NCBI GenBank assembly: GCA_023897205.1
Contig: JAHWDD010000010.1
Coordinates: forward strand, 1,612,001 to 1,676,000
DNA: 64,000 nucleotides
DNA from: Exophiala sp. HKRS030
Taxonomy: Eukaryota > Ascomycota > Eurotiomycetes > Chaetothyriales > Herpotrichiellaceae
Direction of reading: 5' to 3'
The translations under genes and the position numbers were made by a program. Positions 32,624 to 44,100 of the stretch are shown here, in pieces (positions within the stretch are counted from its first letter, which is position 1; each line of letters opens with the position of its first letter). The notes under the pieces are model-generated. The model was not told the DNA's origin and made no database searches. It saw nothing but the letters and a program-made list of their open reading frames with translations.

Positions 32624-34377
32624 CTAAATCTTCGCGGTCGCCAACTCACTCTGGCGAAACCACTCATCCAATCTCGCGGGATCCCTGACCCGAAACCCGA
32701 TCTTGAACGGTTTGGGCTCGATCGACAACCCCGTTGGATTGGCATTGCATTCGAGCGGGCCGGCCAAGATCGGGCGCTGGCGCGGGTCTTTGGCCGGCGA
32801 GATCTCGAATGCGAGCAGCATGCGCACGAACGTGATGTACATCTCTCGGTACGCCAGGTGCGAGCCTGTGCACATGCGCGATCCGGCGCCGAATGCAAAG
32901 TGTGGAGTTCCTGCTCCGTCCGGGAGGTTGAGGAAGCGGTCTGGGTTGAAGTCTCGGGGTTGCTTGAACTGGCTGCTGTCGAAGTCGGCGGCCCATGCGT
33001 TCTGTCGGACAGGGATGGTGGGTTTGTTAGTATTAGGGTTTGAGAGAAGTTGGGGAGTTATATTGCGGAGAATGTCTTACCATGAGGAACGTCGTGCCCG
33101 CGGGGATGGTGGCGCCTTGCCATTGGACATCTTTGATGCTCACGCGAGGCAGAGACATGGGGATGACGGTCCAGTAGCGTAGAACTTCTTTGCAAAATGC
33201 TTTTACGTACTCGCATTTCTCATCTTCGAGGCACTTGTGCCACGCGCTTCCGCTGGGATAATTCTGTTCGATGTCTGTCATGAGCTTTTGCTGAAGTGAT
33301 GTGCCGTTGGGTCCTGATAGGATAGCAATGCCTAGTAATATACATGCAGGTGTTGTATCGAGGCCTCCTGCGATCATCGTCACGCATATCGACTTGATTT
33401 CTTCTGAAGCATTGTCAGCTTATTGGTGCATTCTCACTTGTGACAGGTACGAGCTGCTTACCGTGTGTCAGCTTGCAGTCTGGATCTTGCAGAATGTTGC
33501 CTGTAATACATGATAAATTGGTACCAGCGGCAATTCTAGCCTTTAGCATTTGCAACAAGTATTCAAGATACGCGTCCCGCCGTTCTCGAAGGTCAGATGC
33601 TTCATTCGTTCTTCTTGAGAAAAGCCTGAGCAATGGAACAAAGTCTTGCCAATTATTGCTCGTACTGCGGAGAGTGCTGATGCCTCGTTCCACGGCGATG
33701 ATCTCGCGCAGCAGATCATTGCTTATTGAGCCGTCGATTCGAAAGCCGTAGCCAAGGGTCAAACTGAGATTGAGTGCAAGTCGTTGAAAGAGTGGATAAG
33801 GGTCCAGATCAGTTTGTCCATCACCTCCACGGAGCTGTTGTCGGAGCTCTTTGATGCTAACGTACGACTCCAAATCAATGAAAGGCATGTACGAGACAAC
33901 TGACGGACGATTCAAGGCGGCGGCGGCTGCCTTTCGTCTTCGCTTGCAGGACTCGTCCCATGGCGAGGTCCCGATTGTGAAGCCCTGAGAGCTTGACAGT
34001 ATGTTGTGGAACGTATGAAGTGTAGGACGAGATATCAAACTCGATTGATTGTTGATCCAGAGCTTCTTGACTGAGTCGAATGTGTTTGCTACCACGAATC
34101 GCTACAAATTGGTCAGGAGCAACAACGTCTCCCTGGGAAGACAGCTAACCTTATTGCCTAATCTGATCTGGAAGACAGGGCCATAGGACTCTGAAAGCTC
34201 TGCCAGTTTGTGCGGATGTTCAGTGCCTAGGTACATAAGGCTTCCAAGTACTGGGAATCCTCTGACGGAGGCTAAGCCTTTGATATGAGGTATGTCTGTG
34301 CGATCGAAGAGCCACAAAGCCAGTCCGAGTAACGCGCTCAATAGGACCAACCAAACAAGTGTTGAACTCACGCTCAT
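32624..34377 (-). CDS. phacB: Cytochrome P450, CYP504B-like hydroxyphenylacetate 6-hydroxylase
   Basis: ER-bound monooxygenase. CYP504B enzymes (PhacB of Aspergillus nidulans) hydroxylate 3-hydroxy- and 3,4-dihydroxyphenylacetate on the ring, the first giving homogentisate. Four exons: 34377-34150, 34101-33462, 33403-33081 and 33001-32624, 522 aa. N-terminal anchor VSSTLVWLVLLSALLGLALWL, then FDRTDIPHIKGL. Family-specific stretches: FTIGTSPWDESCKRRRKAAA, SLTLGYGFRIDGS and LRSTSNNWQDFVPLLRLF. I-helix VTMIAGGLDTTPA; ExxR in KEVLRYWTVIP; heme loop FGAGSRMCTGSHLAYRE. The subfamily call rests on remembered similarity to PhacB across the whole chain and is strong; which substrate is preferred is not shown. 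Confidence 0.88.
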
Positions 34378-34892
34378 GGTCTCAATGATTGTTGACTTGC
34401 CCGTATGAGCTAGTGGCCGTAATGCCATGACTCCTTTGTCATGACAGCGTCTATTCGGTTCCTTCGATCCTCCGCTTCCACAAACCGGTCGGTGAAACCA
34501 AGGGTTCGCAAGACGCCATGGATTACATACAAGGTATTTGAGGATTGATGCTATGTATTCGATCTCCGCAATGAATATTAATTTTAGCGGCGGTCAAAAT
34601 GAACTTCGTGGAAGGATAACTGGGCTTTGGGATCATCGGGATATCCGCCGGAAAGACCGGTTGTACCAAGCGCGGCTTGATTTGGTGGAGAAGTCGGACA
34701 GAGGCTTTCGACCGTCCGGACAATTCAAGAGATGGCCACCTTGAAAATTTCGTCCGTAAACTCAGGCGTTCTATGTGAACTGGTAGGCACGGGTTTTGTG
34801 ATCTAACAAATATGAGTTAAAAGCCATAATTTAGGAAATGAAGCAGTGTAAAACTCGATCGATTGTCAGATTGTTGCGTCCTTGTTGCGGCC
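34378..34892. promoter_or_regulatory. Bidirectional promoter, phacB / alpha-beta hydrolase
   Basis: 515 bp between divergent starts, with the double CGG-N5-CCG element at 34637-34660 near its centre and AGGCTTTCGACC at 34702-34713. Both elements lie in the same order and strand as in the hmgA/fahA promoter. Confidence 0.7.
34637..34660 (+). promoter_or_regulatory. Candidate Zn2Cys6 operator, tandem CGG-N5-CCG
   Basis: CGG-GATAT-CCG, C, CGG-AAAGA-CCG, then G. It is a near copy of 30661-30684, differing at only three of 24 positions, all of them in the second N5 spacer. Confidence 0.65.
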
Positions 34893-35732
34893 ATGACGAA
34901 GCCGTCCATAGTTTTCATTCCTGGCTCCTACGTCCTCTTGTCAGCCTACCATTCGTTCCTCAACGCCATTTCTGACGCAGGATATGAAGTCAAAAGCATT
35001 CATCTTCCAACCATTGGGCTGAGCAGCAGGGAAGGTCGGCCGGGACCCGCACCTTCCATGTACGACGATGCGGCAGTGATTGCAGACGAGGTAGAGAAGC
35101 TTGCAGATCAGGGAAAGGAAGTGATTCTAGTAGGGCATTCGTATGGCGGTGTCCCCATGTCTCAGAGCACCAAGAGCCTGAGCAGGAAGGAGAGAAAGGC
35201 ACAGGGCAAATCTGGAGGAATACTCAGACTCGGGTACATGGCGGCATTGGTACCTGCAGTGGGGCAATCGGCTAGGGCGTTGCTCGGCAGGTTTCCTGAG
35301 CAGAAGAGGCCTGAAGTATCCATTGATGTGAGTTCGATTGAGTCTTGGCCTCTAGATTCACATTTGCTGATCAATGTCTAGAAGGACGGTTGGATGCTCA
35401 TGAGCGACCCAGTAGGGACTGCTGGGATGGTGTGCCAGGATTTGCCAAGCGAGCAAGGAATCGCGGTCGTCGAAGCCTTTGCCAAACATTCTGCGCAGAG
35501 TTTTGGTAATGAGCTGACATTCGCCGGGTACAAGGAGATTCCTTCGTCATATCTGCTGTGCGAAGAGGATGCAGCTGGGCCACCTTCATTCCAGAGAGAT
35601 ATGATTGCAATGATAGAAGATGCCAGTGGACGCGAGGTGGATGTGACGAGCATCCAGTCGGGGCATTTTCCGATGCTCAGGGCTGAAAAGGAGACTGTGG
35701 CATGGGTGTTGGAACTGGCGCAGAAGAATTAA
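34893..35732 (+). CDS. Alpha/beta hydrolase (SalR/AB_hydrolase family)
   Basis: Small cytosolic serine hydrolase. Two exons, 34893-35327 and 35382-35732 (intron GTGAGT...TCTAG), 261 aa. The start MTKPSIVFIPGSY is chosen because it leads straight into strand 1 and the oxyanion loop; an in-frame ATG at 34863 is possible. Nucleophile elbow VILVGHSYGGVPMSQ; candidate acid in LLCEEDAAGPP; catalytic His in IQSGHFPMLRAEKE at the C-terminus. Such proteins are common in fungi and often hydrolyse small aryl esters, but no substrate is proven. It shares its promoter with phacB, which suggests joint expression with the aromatic pathway. Confidence 0.88.
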
Positions 35733-36665
35733 TCTGTATATCCATGGGACACAGGCACGTGATGAAGCCGGAGTCTGCTCTCATGTCACGTGATATACAT
35801 CCAATGTCGAAATTGCAGCTGGCATTTTTCTGAGGCACTTGTATTTTCATGTCCCAGATTCTCAGTGCATGTGCCCCTACAGTAGGGTTGGAAAGATGGG
35901 TAAGATGATGGACAGAGACAGCTGAATGCAGGATAAGCACGAGGCACAGCAGGTGAGAAGATGAGGCTGTGAGGCTCTGAAATGAAAAGCCTACTCTGCA
36001 ATGATGTGGCCATGGTGCTGAAAAGCGCCTGCGGAGTGCAGGTAGTGGAGCAAAACCGGCTAAGTCCGGAGTGATGCACAGGACAATCGCCACCAGGAGA
36101 CAAGGGTTTTACAGAATTTGGCAAATGGATTCTGATTAAATTGTACGTCAATTCCTATCCACCCAGTCAGGCAAAATACAGTCCTCGAGTGAAATGGACG
36201 GAAATGGACAGAAATGGACAGGTTGCAGGCTAAGATTACGACGGCTATCATTTCTGGCCTGTCTGGCTCTTGTGGACTCTGGGGTGCCCTGTACGGTGGA
36301 CACTTGGTTGACTAACTAGTTAACTGACTACCTGTTAGGTGCCTGTACCAATGTACCTAGTTACTGTAGGTATTTAGGTGGTATTTAGCTAGCCTTTGGG
36401 GGGCCGCTGCCCACGGAGCCGCCTACAATGACTACGGAGGTACAGGCGAGATGAGATGAGCGAGTGAGTGCCTTCAGTAATTGCACCTCGCCTCCAGGTG
36501 GGTTAGCTGGTTGCTAGGGTTATCTCCTCCTGGCACCTCGTACAGTAGTTAAGTGGCCACCCTAAGAATCCTGGTTGGTGGTTGGTCGGGGGCTCGACTA
36601 ACCTAGAATTCGGTAAGCTTCAAGCCTAAAGAGCCGATCTTTCAAATAGCCTCGTTCGCCTAAGG

Positions 36666-36705
36666 GCCTGTCGATGCCTGTCGATGCCTGTCGATGCCTG
36701 TCGAC
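36666..36705 (+). repeat. 10-bp tandem repeat, 4 copies
   Basis: GCCTGTCGAT repeated four times, the last unit ending in GAC. Confidence 0.9.
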
Positions 36706-36783
36706 TCGTTCCACGTCAAAGACAGTATGTACGGAGTACAGTCTACAGACGCATTACGTTGCCCGTCTTGGGGCTCGGAGAGT

Positions 36784-36847
36784 TCCTGTGGCTCCTTGTG
36801 GCTCCTTGTGGCTCCTGTGGCTCCTGTGGCTCCTGTGGCTCTTGTGG
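36784..36847 (+). repeat. 9-10-bp tandem repeat (CTCCTGTGG / CTCCTTGTGG)
   Basis: About seven units, with one-base length variation (CTTGTGG or CTGTGG). It creates frames of polySerHisArg or LeuTrp type that are not real genes. Confidence 0.85.
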
Positions 36848-37382
36848 ACGCTTTGTGGGCTCTCTTCTCTTTCAACCAGCAAATAACATGACCAGCAGCA
36901 TGGATTTGTCGTCGTTGCCGAGTCTTGGTCCACCGATCCTGCGTTAACCAAATATCCCCAGTTGCATCCGCCAGCACCTCCCAGTCCCTGCCAGTCCCTC
37001 CCAGCACACCTCGCAGGTTCTTCCGACGCCCACTATTGGTCGGCATGCCCTTTCTTGACGTTGGTCTAACCAGGGAGCTAGAGTCTGGACTCTTGATGCT
37101 TTACGAGTTCTCGCGTCTTGGACTCTTGAGATGCCACCATGTCAAAGATTGCACACCCACCGACCACCACACTAGTTAGTTACGCTGGTGCTCTGTACGT
37201 GGTAGTCCACCAACTACCTATCACACCTGCTGCTATTTTGCTGCTTGCTGCAGCCTTAGTCTTCCCTTGACAACATTCTCAAAAACACCACAATGTCCCC
37301 AAAAGACATGCGGCGTCGACAATTGTTCCATCTGAGCTGAACTTCGTCACTTCATTCTCGATGAACCTATCCATCTCAAGCC

Positions 37383-40300
37383 ATGTCCGATCCACGTGTG
37401 GGCTCTGCGCGTGACAACTCCACCGCTCCTGGCCTCTCGCGCATTGGTGCCGGCTCCAATTCAGCTTCAATCACCACCTTACTCGCGACCCTGATACCTG
37501 TCGGCATCTGGACAGCCGTCTGCATCATCATCTTCATTGTTCTTAGGCGCAAGTGTCCTCGTGTCTATTCACCGAGAGCGCTTTTGAAAAGCCTTGAACC
37601 ACAGTATGTGAATTCTCCGACATCTGCCACAATCCAGCCTACTAATCCATTCTTAGTGAACGAAGTGCCCCGTTACCCAACGGCTGGTTCAACTGGTACA
37701 AGTCGTTCTATCGCATACCCGACACTTTTGTCCTCAATCACTCGTCTCTCGATGGTTATCTTTTTCTCCGATTTCTGCAGGTCCTGGGTATCATCTGCCT
37801 AGTTGGACTTCTGCTCTTGTGGCCTATACTAATCCCCATCCACGTCACCGGTGGTGCAGGCAGTCGTGCGCTCGATGCTTTGACCCTCGGGAATGTTGTT
37901 AGCGCTAAGCGCCTGTATACTCACGCTGTTCTAGCCTGGGTGTATTTTGGTCGGTGGATATCCGTCTCCGATTCAAGTGTTTATGTTGACTCTATCGCTA
38001 TCTAGGCTTTATTCTTTACATGGTGTCACGTGAATGTGTCTATTACATCAATCTACGCCAGGCATATCTGCTTTCCGATTTTCATGCCAATCGATTATCC
38101 TCCCGCACTGTCTTGTACACCAATGTGCCTCGTCAGTATTTGGACGAATCTCGTCTGCGATGGGTTTTGGGAAAGTCGGTCAAGAGGATATGGATGCCTC
38201 AGACCTCCGATGAACTCGACAAACTCGTCAAGGAACGTGAACAGACGGCAATGCGACTCGAAAAGGCCGAATTCGCTCTCATCCGCATGGCAAACATCGC
38301 CAGGAATCGTGCCTTGAAGAAAGGGTTGCCTCCAAAGGACGTCCAACCAGGGCAATTCGACCCAGAGCTCGACGACAAGGCGCCTCAGCTTGATTCAGTC
38401 CGTCCTGCAACCCCAATCGACGTAAAGGCTGTCACGTTCTCGGAAGCGTCTGATTCCTCACCCGGATCTACACTGCCCGACTCGGATCGTCCACTTCCAA
38501 ATGTCAATGGGGCTGTCGCCTCGCAGTGGCTGTCGCATAGCTCGCGCCCACATCATCGTCCCATCGCCAATGCCGGGAGACGCGTCGATACCATCAAATG
38601 GACTCGAAATCGCATCAAGCTGTTAAATTCAAAAATCAGAACCATCCGTCGCAATCAGATTTTCAAGACCGACAACTTCATGCCATCCGTCTTTGTCGAG
38701 TTCGAGACTCATACCGACGCCCAGAATGCATATCAGACTCTGACCCATCATCGCCCATTGCACATGTCCAACAGATACCTCGGTGTGAGACCGTATGAGA
38801 TTTTGTGGGATGCACTCTCAATGTCTTGGTGGCAGCGTATCATCCGCAGATTCACCATTCAAGCCTTCATCTGTGCTCTTATCATCTTCTGGGCCATCCC
38901 CTGTGCTCTGATTGGCACAATATCCAACATCGAGTACTTGGCCGAAAAAGTCCCATTCCTGCATTGGATCGACAAGCTTCCCCAAGCCATCCTTGGTGTT
39001 GCCAAGGGTGTGCTTCCTGCTCTAGCCTTGTCTTTTTTGATGAGCATTGTCCCGGGCATTTTGCGAGGTAAGTTTTGACCTTTCCAAAGTCTTGAAGCTC
39101 TTCTAACTTGAGTGCAATAGTCCTGGCTAAGCTTGCCGGATTACCGACAATGTCCGGGATCGAATTATTCGTCCAGCACGCATACTTTGCCTTCCAGGTC
39201 GTGCAGGTTTTCTTGGTAACAACAATCACATCTGCCGCATCTGCCGCAGTCACCCAAATTTTACAGGATCCGACAATGGCCAAAGACCTTCTGGCAAAGA
39301 ACTTACCCACGGCGTCAAACTTCTACCTCAATTATTTTCTCCTTCAAAGTTTGTTTTTCGGTTCCAGCCACTTGGTACAGGTTTTCAACCTCTTCAAATT
39401 CCATGTTTTCCCGCGCTTCACCAAGAATTCTCGAGCAACCTACATCAAGTGGCACCGTTTGGAGCGAGTCCACTGGGGCGGTGTGTTCCCCGTTTATACC
39501 AATCTGGGTGTTATCAGTAAGTTAGCAGAACTCATTTGGTATCTTTCTCAAACGTCTGACAAGTCTCTTGTAGCTATCACCTACTCTTTGATTGCACCGG
39601 TCATCCTTGGATTTGCTCTCGTTGGTGTAGCGTTTCTCCATGCGGTCTGGAAATACAACCTAATCTACGTATACGACTCCGAGGTCGATACCAAAGGTCT
39701 AGTTTATCCCCGAGCCCTGTTACAGCTATTATTGGGTCTATATTTCTCCGAAGTGTGTTTGATAGGACTTTTCTCGATACGTGGTGCCTTCATACCTGTG
39801 GTCCTTTTGGCGGCTTTGCTAGTGGTGACCGGGCTTACCCATTCTTCATTGATTGACGCACTCGGACCACTCCTTGGAAGCCTGCCAAAGAGTTTGACGG
39901 TGGAGGAAGACCAGCATCTCGTGGCGGGCACTGACTTTGCCGCAGCCAACACTCTTGACATGGCCGAGCACCAACGTCGATATGTCGGGGATGATGATGA
40001 GGACGATGACGACGCGGATGGAATTCAACATGAGCCAGGGTCGACAAGGGGAATTACCGGAATCGAAGGGACTAGCGGTGTAGTCGACACCTTGAAAGGT
40101 GGGGTGACTGTATCAGTCAAGAAGAAAATCGAGAAGAGCTTGCCAGAATTCAACGTGGCACTGTCTGCGTTAGCTGGTTTCTGGCGACGGTGGCTTTCGC
40201 CAGAACCCTCAGAAAAATCAAACTTCCTCCTCCGCTGGTTACATCCGGAAATATACTCGGATTATACCATCTTGCGCCGCATGGTGCCGTCTGATCTTCC

Positions 40301-40541
40301 GGAGCCCTCATATCCAGACGAAGTGGAGCGCGATGTCTATTATCCGCCAGCCTTCTCTTCAAAACCACCATGCCTTTGGATCCCTCGAGATCCTGCCGGA
40401 GTGAGTCGACAAGAGGTTCAGCATACCGAGAAAATCATTCCCATCACTGATGAGCATGTCACTATGGATGAACGCGGGCGGATAAAGATTGACTTGGATA
40501 CTCCCCGGCCGTTGTTTGATGTCGAACGGTTGCGATATTGA
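37383..40541 (+). CDS. CSC1/OSCA-like stress-gated cation channel (RSN1/PHM7 family, DUF221)
   Basis: Polytopic membrane protein of the hyperosmolality- or stretch-gated calcium channel family. Five exons: 37383-37603, 37657-37949, 38006-39067, 39121-39516 and 39574-40541, 979 aa. First helix LLATLIPVGIWTAVCIIIFIVL; then FNWYKSFYRIPDTFVLNHSSLDGYLFLRF, typical of RSN1_TM. A cytosolic PHM7_cyt domain follows (VLYTNVPRQYLDESRLRWVLG; PSVFVEFETHTDAQNAYQTL). The 7-helix core has ISNIEYLAEKVPFLHWIDKLP and FLLQSLFFGSSHLVQ, and the tail is acidic (GDDDEDDDDADG). The fourth intron (57 nt) has no stop and keeps frame if retained, but splicing gives VITITYSLIAPVIL, which fits the family. Confidence 0.93.
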
Positions 40542-41137
40542 CGTTGATGACACTTTGTGATAAAAATGGGTATTATATTGTGGTAAACAGAACTCTTGAA
40601 TAGTACACTGTAACGACGTAATGAGATATGAAGGCTATCAATACCCAACACTTTTGGATGTTTGTAACAAAAGTAAATAATGTTGGCGCTTTCGAGGGTG
40701 AGAGCCAGTCATGGCCAATTCTGCAAAGTTCTGTCCTTCAGCGAAACACTTTGCCGAGACTCGGTGTACGGTGAAGCGTAGAGGCAGGAATCCACACCTG
40801 GTCTGTGCGAATGCTTGTGCAGAGTGTCTTCGGTTTCGATATTTACATTCAGACGACGAGTTCATCAGAAATTCGCAGAACCACGCACCGCGTCATTTTG
40901 CTCGCTTCCACGTACTTTCGCCGTGCGTGTGTCACGTCTCGGAATCGAATTTTAATTTGCTCCCTCATACTGCAGTCTAGACCATCAAAGATCTTTCATC
41001 AGCACCATCGCAGTTCGCAATCCTCCTGGGCTGCCTTCGAACTCTTTCCATCCTCGTCATGCCGCAACACTAGAAACCATATATTCACCTAGTCCACTCT
41101 CTAACGACTCCCGACGGACTTCGATCGAGCGACAATA
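40542..41137. other. Intergenic region upstream of CTR9
   Basis: About 600 bp with the 3' flank of the CSC1-like gene and the promoter and leader of CTR9. Short frames only. Confidence 0.5.
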
Positions 41138-44100
41138 ATGGCAGCAACTAGCCTGAAAAATGGTAGCCAATCCTCTCTTCCAGGAGTCACCCCATCATCA
41201 CGATTCGCGGATATTCCTGCTGCGATCGACATTCCTGTCTCTGGCGGTCTCGATGCCGATGAAGCCGTAGAAGTAAATCTCGAAGACCATCTTGAAGATC
41301 CTACGGAGCTATGTCAACTTCTGGAAAACGAAAAGGCCGCCAAAAATCTGTGGATCACCATCGCCCTCGCTTATGCGAAACAGGGACAGATCGATCACGC
41401 CGTTGAGATATTACACAAGGGACTTGGCTCTTTGGCCAGAAGCGGTCCAAAAGATCGACTGAGTCTTCTGGCATGCGTTGCGTGGTTGGATTTGTTGAAA
41501 AGCAGACAAGCACCCCGTGTTGTTGGCGAATCACATCAATTGACAGACACAAAAACAAAAGATAGCTACCTCAGGGAAGCCACTCAGACCATCAACGAGG
41601 CTCTGCGACTCAACCCCGCTTTCCCTCCTCTCTACTTGACTCAAGGAGTCCTCTTCCTTCTGCGAGCCTCCCTTCAATCGGCCACAAAAACCGGCGCCGA
41701 CGCCGAGAGAGCAGAGTCCTTAAAACAAGCCCTGAAATGTTTCGACGACGCATTGAGGTCATCCGATGGGCGGAATTTGATGGCAAAAATGGGTCGTGCC
41801 AGAACACTGTACCTACAAAAGCAATATGCACAAGCCCTCCAAGCGTACCAAGACGTCCTGTCCAAGTTACCCGGCCTGACTGATCCCGACCCACGCATTG
41901 GAATTGGTGCTTGTTTGTGGCAACTTGGCTACCGTGAGAGGGCGCAAGCCGCATGGGAACGCGCACTTGCCTTGAATCCAAAGTCGAAAGTAGCCCATGC
42001 TCTCCTAGCCGTTTATTACCTGACTGAAAGCGCAAAATATCCTACAGGTGATCCACAATTTAGTAAGCTTTACAAGCTGGCTATCACAGACCATGCCCGG
42101 AGAGCCTATGATTCAGACAAGAACTTCCCCATCGCCTGTGCTACATTTGCTACCTATTTTCTCTCGACTGGTCGATACGACACTGTTGAACCTCTCGCTC
42201 GGAAAGCCATTGAGCAAACAGACATCAATGCGATTGCCAGTGATGGTTGGTATCTTCTGGCGCGGAAGGAGCATAGCAAAGGTGACCTGGTCAAGGCAAA
42301 TGATGGGTACAGCAAAGCGGATCAAGCTCGAGGTGGCTTGGATAAAGGCTACTTCCCTGCTAAATTTGGGTTGATTCAAATAATGATCCAGAGCGGTGAT
42401 TTACAAGGCGCCAAGTTTCGTCTCGAATCGCTTGCACAAATCAACCGTCACGTCGAAGCCATGACACTGCTTGGCTGTATCTATGCAGAAGAGGCATTCT
42501 CAACAGCGACCACGATTACCAAAGAAGAGAAGGCTGCGGCTGCACGCAAAGCAACCCAGCTACTCGAAAATGTTCGGAAGAGTTGGTCTGATGAGAAGTC
42601 GCGTGTAAGGCCGGATGAGTCAGTGTTGCTTTATCTTGCCCGGCTGTACGAGCAAGAAAAGCCGCTCGAAAGTCTTAAATGCCTCCAAACCGTGGAGGTA
42701 ATGCAATTGGAAAAGATGCCGGATGACGAAAAGCCTCCGCCGGGAGAAGACGAAGAAGCGGATCTCGCGTTGATTCGTGAAAACCTTCCACCACAGTTGC
42801 TGAACAATATTGCTTGTTTCCTTTACGAAAGCGAGGCTTACTCAGTTGCTAGAGAGACGTTTCAGATAGCATTGAACGCCTGTGTGAAGCTTACTGAAAG
42901 ACAAGAGGCCGAGAAGCAGGCGCTTGAGGAAGATAAGATCAATGCTGAGGATGTGGACAATAGTGATACTGATGCTCTCGTCACTACAATCTCCTACAAT
43001 CTTGCAAGAACTTACGAGGCACTCGGTCTCATTGCTGAAGCACAGAAAGTGTACGAAGGCCTGCTTGCTCGACATCCTGATTACACAGACGCATCTGCTC
43101 GACTTGCTTACATTGCTTTGGAAACCTCTCCTCGAGAAGAAGGCCCACGAAAAGTTCACCAAGTCTATCAAGCCGATCATGCCAATACGGAAGTTCGAGC
43201 ATTAATGGGTTGGTATCATCACAGTGCCAAAAAGAAGACCAGCAATCTCGCTGAAGATACCGAAAATCGACATTACAAACACACCCTACAAAATTACGAC
43301 AAGCATGATCTTTACTCTCTCACTGGTATGGGCAATGTTCATCTGGCAATCGCTCGAGATATGCCTCGTAATAACGAGGCGGAGAAGGAGAAGCGAAGTA
43401 AGATGTACTCCAAAGCTTATGAATTCTTCGATAAAGCACTACAGCTAGATCCTAAGAATGCATACGCCGCTCAAGGAATTGCAATTGCTTTGTGCGATGA
43501 CAAAAAGGCATATTCGGAGGCTTTGCAAATTTTTACCAAAGTCAAGGACACTGTCAGGAGCGCGACAGTACACACAAATCTTGGACATGTTTTCACTGAG
43601 CTTCGGCAATACTCTCGCGGCGTTGAGCATTATGAGTTGGCGCTTAAAGCTGAAGGCAGAGGCGACAATGCTCAACTTCTTGCATGCTTGGCAAGAGCGC
43701 AGTTGCTCAAAGGCAAAGCTGACCGTTCAACCCTGGCCCTGACGACTGCTCTCGACTATATGAAGCGTGCTCTATCTACACAACCTGATTCGCCTCATCT
43801 TCAATTCAATGTTGCCTTCATTCAATTCCAGATTGCACAGCATGTCAACACAGCCAAAGAAACAGACCGAACACTCGAGGATGTTGATGCAGCTATTGCG
43901 GGTTTAGAGGAGGCGATTGAAACCTTCGAACGCGTTGCACAGCACAAACAACCCCCCTATCCCAAATCAGCGCTCGAACAGCGAGCAGCGATGGGTAAGA
44001 ATACAATGAGAAATCAACTCGAACGTGCGAGGAAGAACCAGGCCACGTTCGAAACTGAGAACGCCACGAAATTACGAGAAGCAAAAGAACGCCGTCAAGA

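Larger units (their letters stand above)
35733..37382. other. Intergenic region with small tandem repeats, 1.65 kb
   Basis: No gene-like frame. Contains GGAAATGGACA repeats at 36190-36225, CTAGTTAACTGACTACCT-type sequence at 36316-36345, two minisatellites listed separately, and TACGGAGTA at 36730-36738. The last ~200 bp are pyrimidine-rich and serve as the leader of the CSC1-like gene. Confidence 0.5.
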
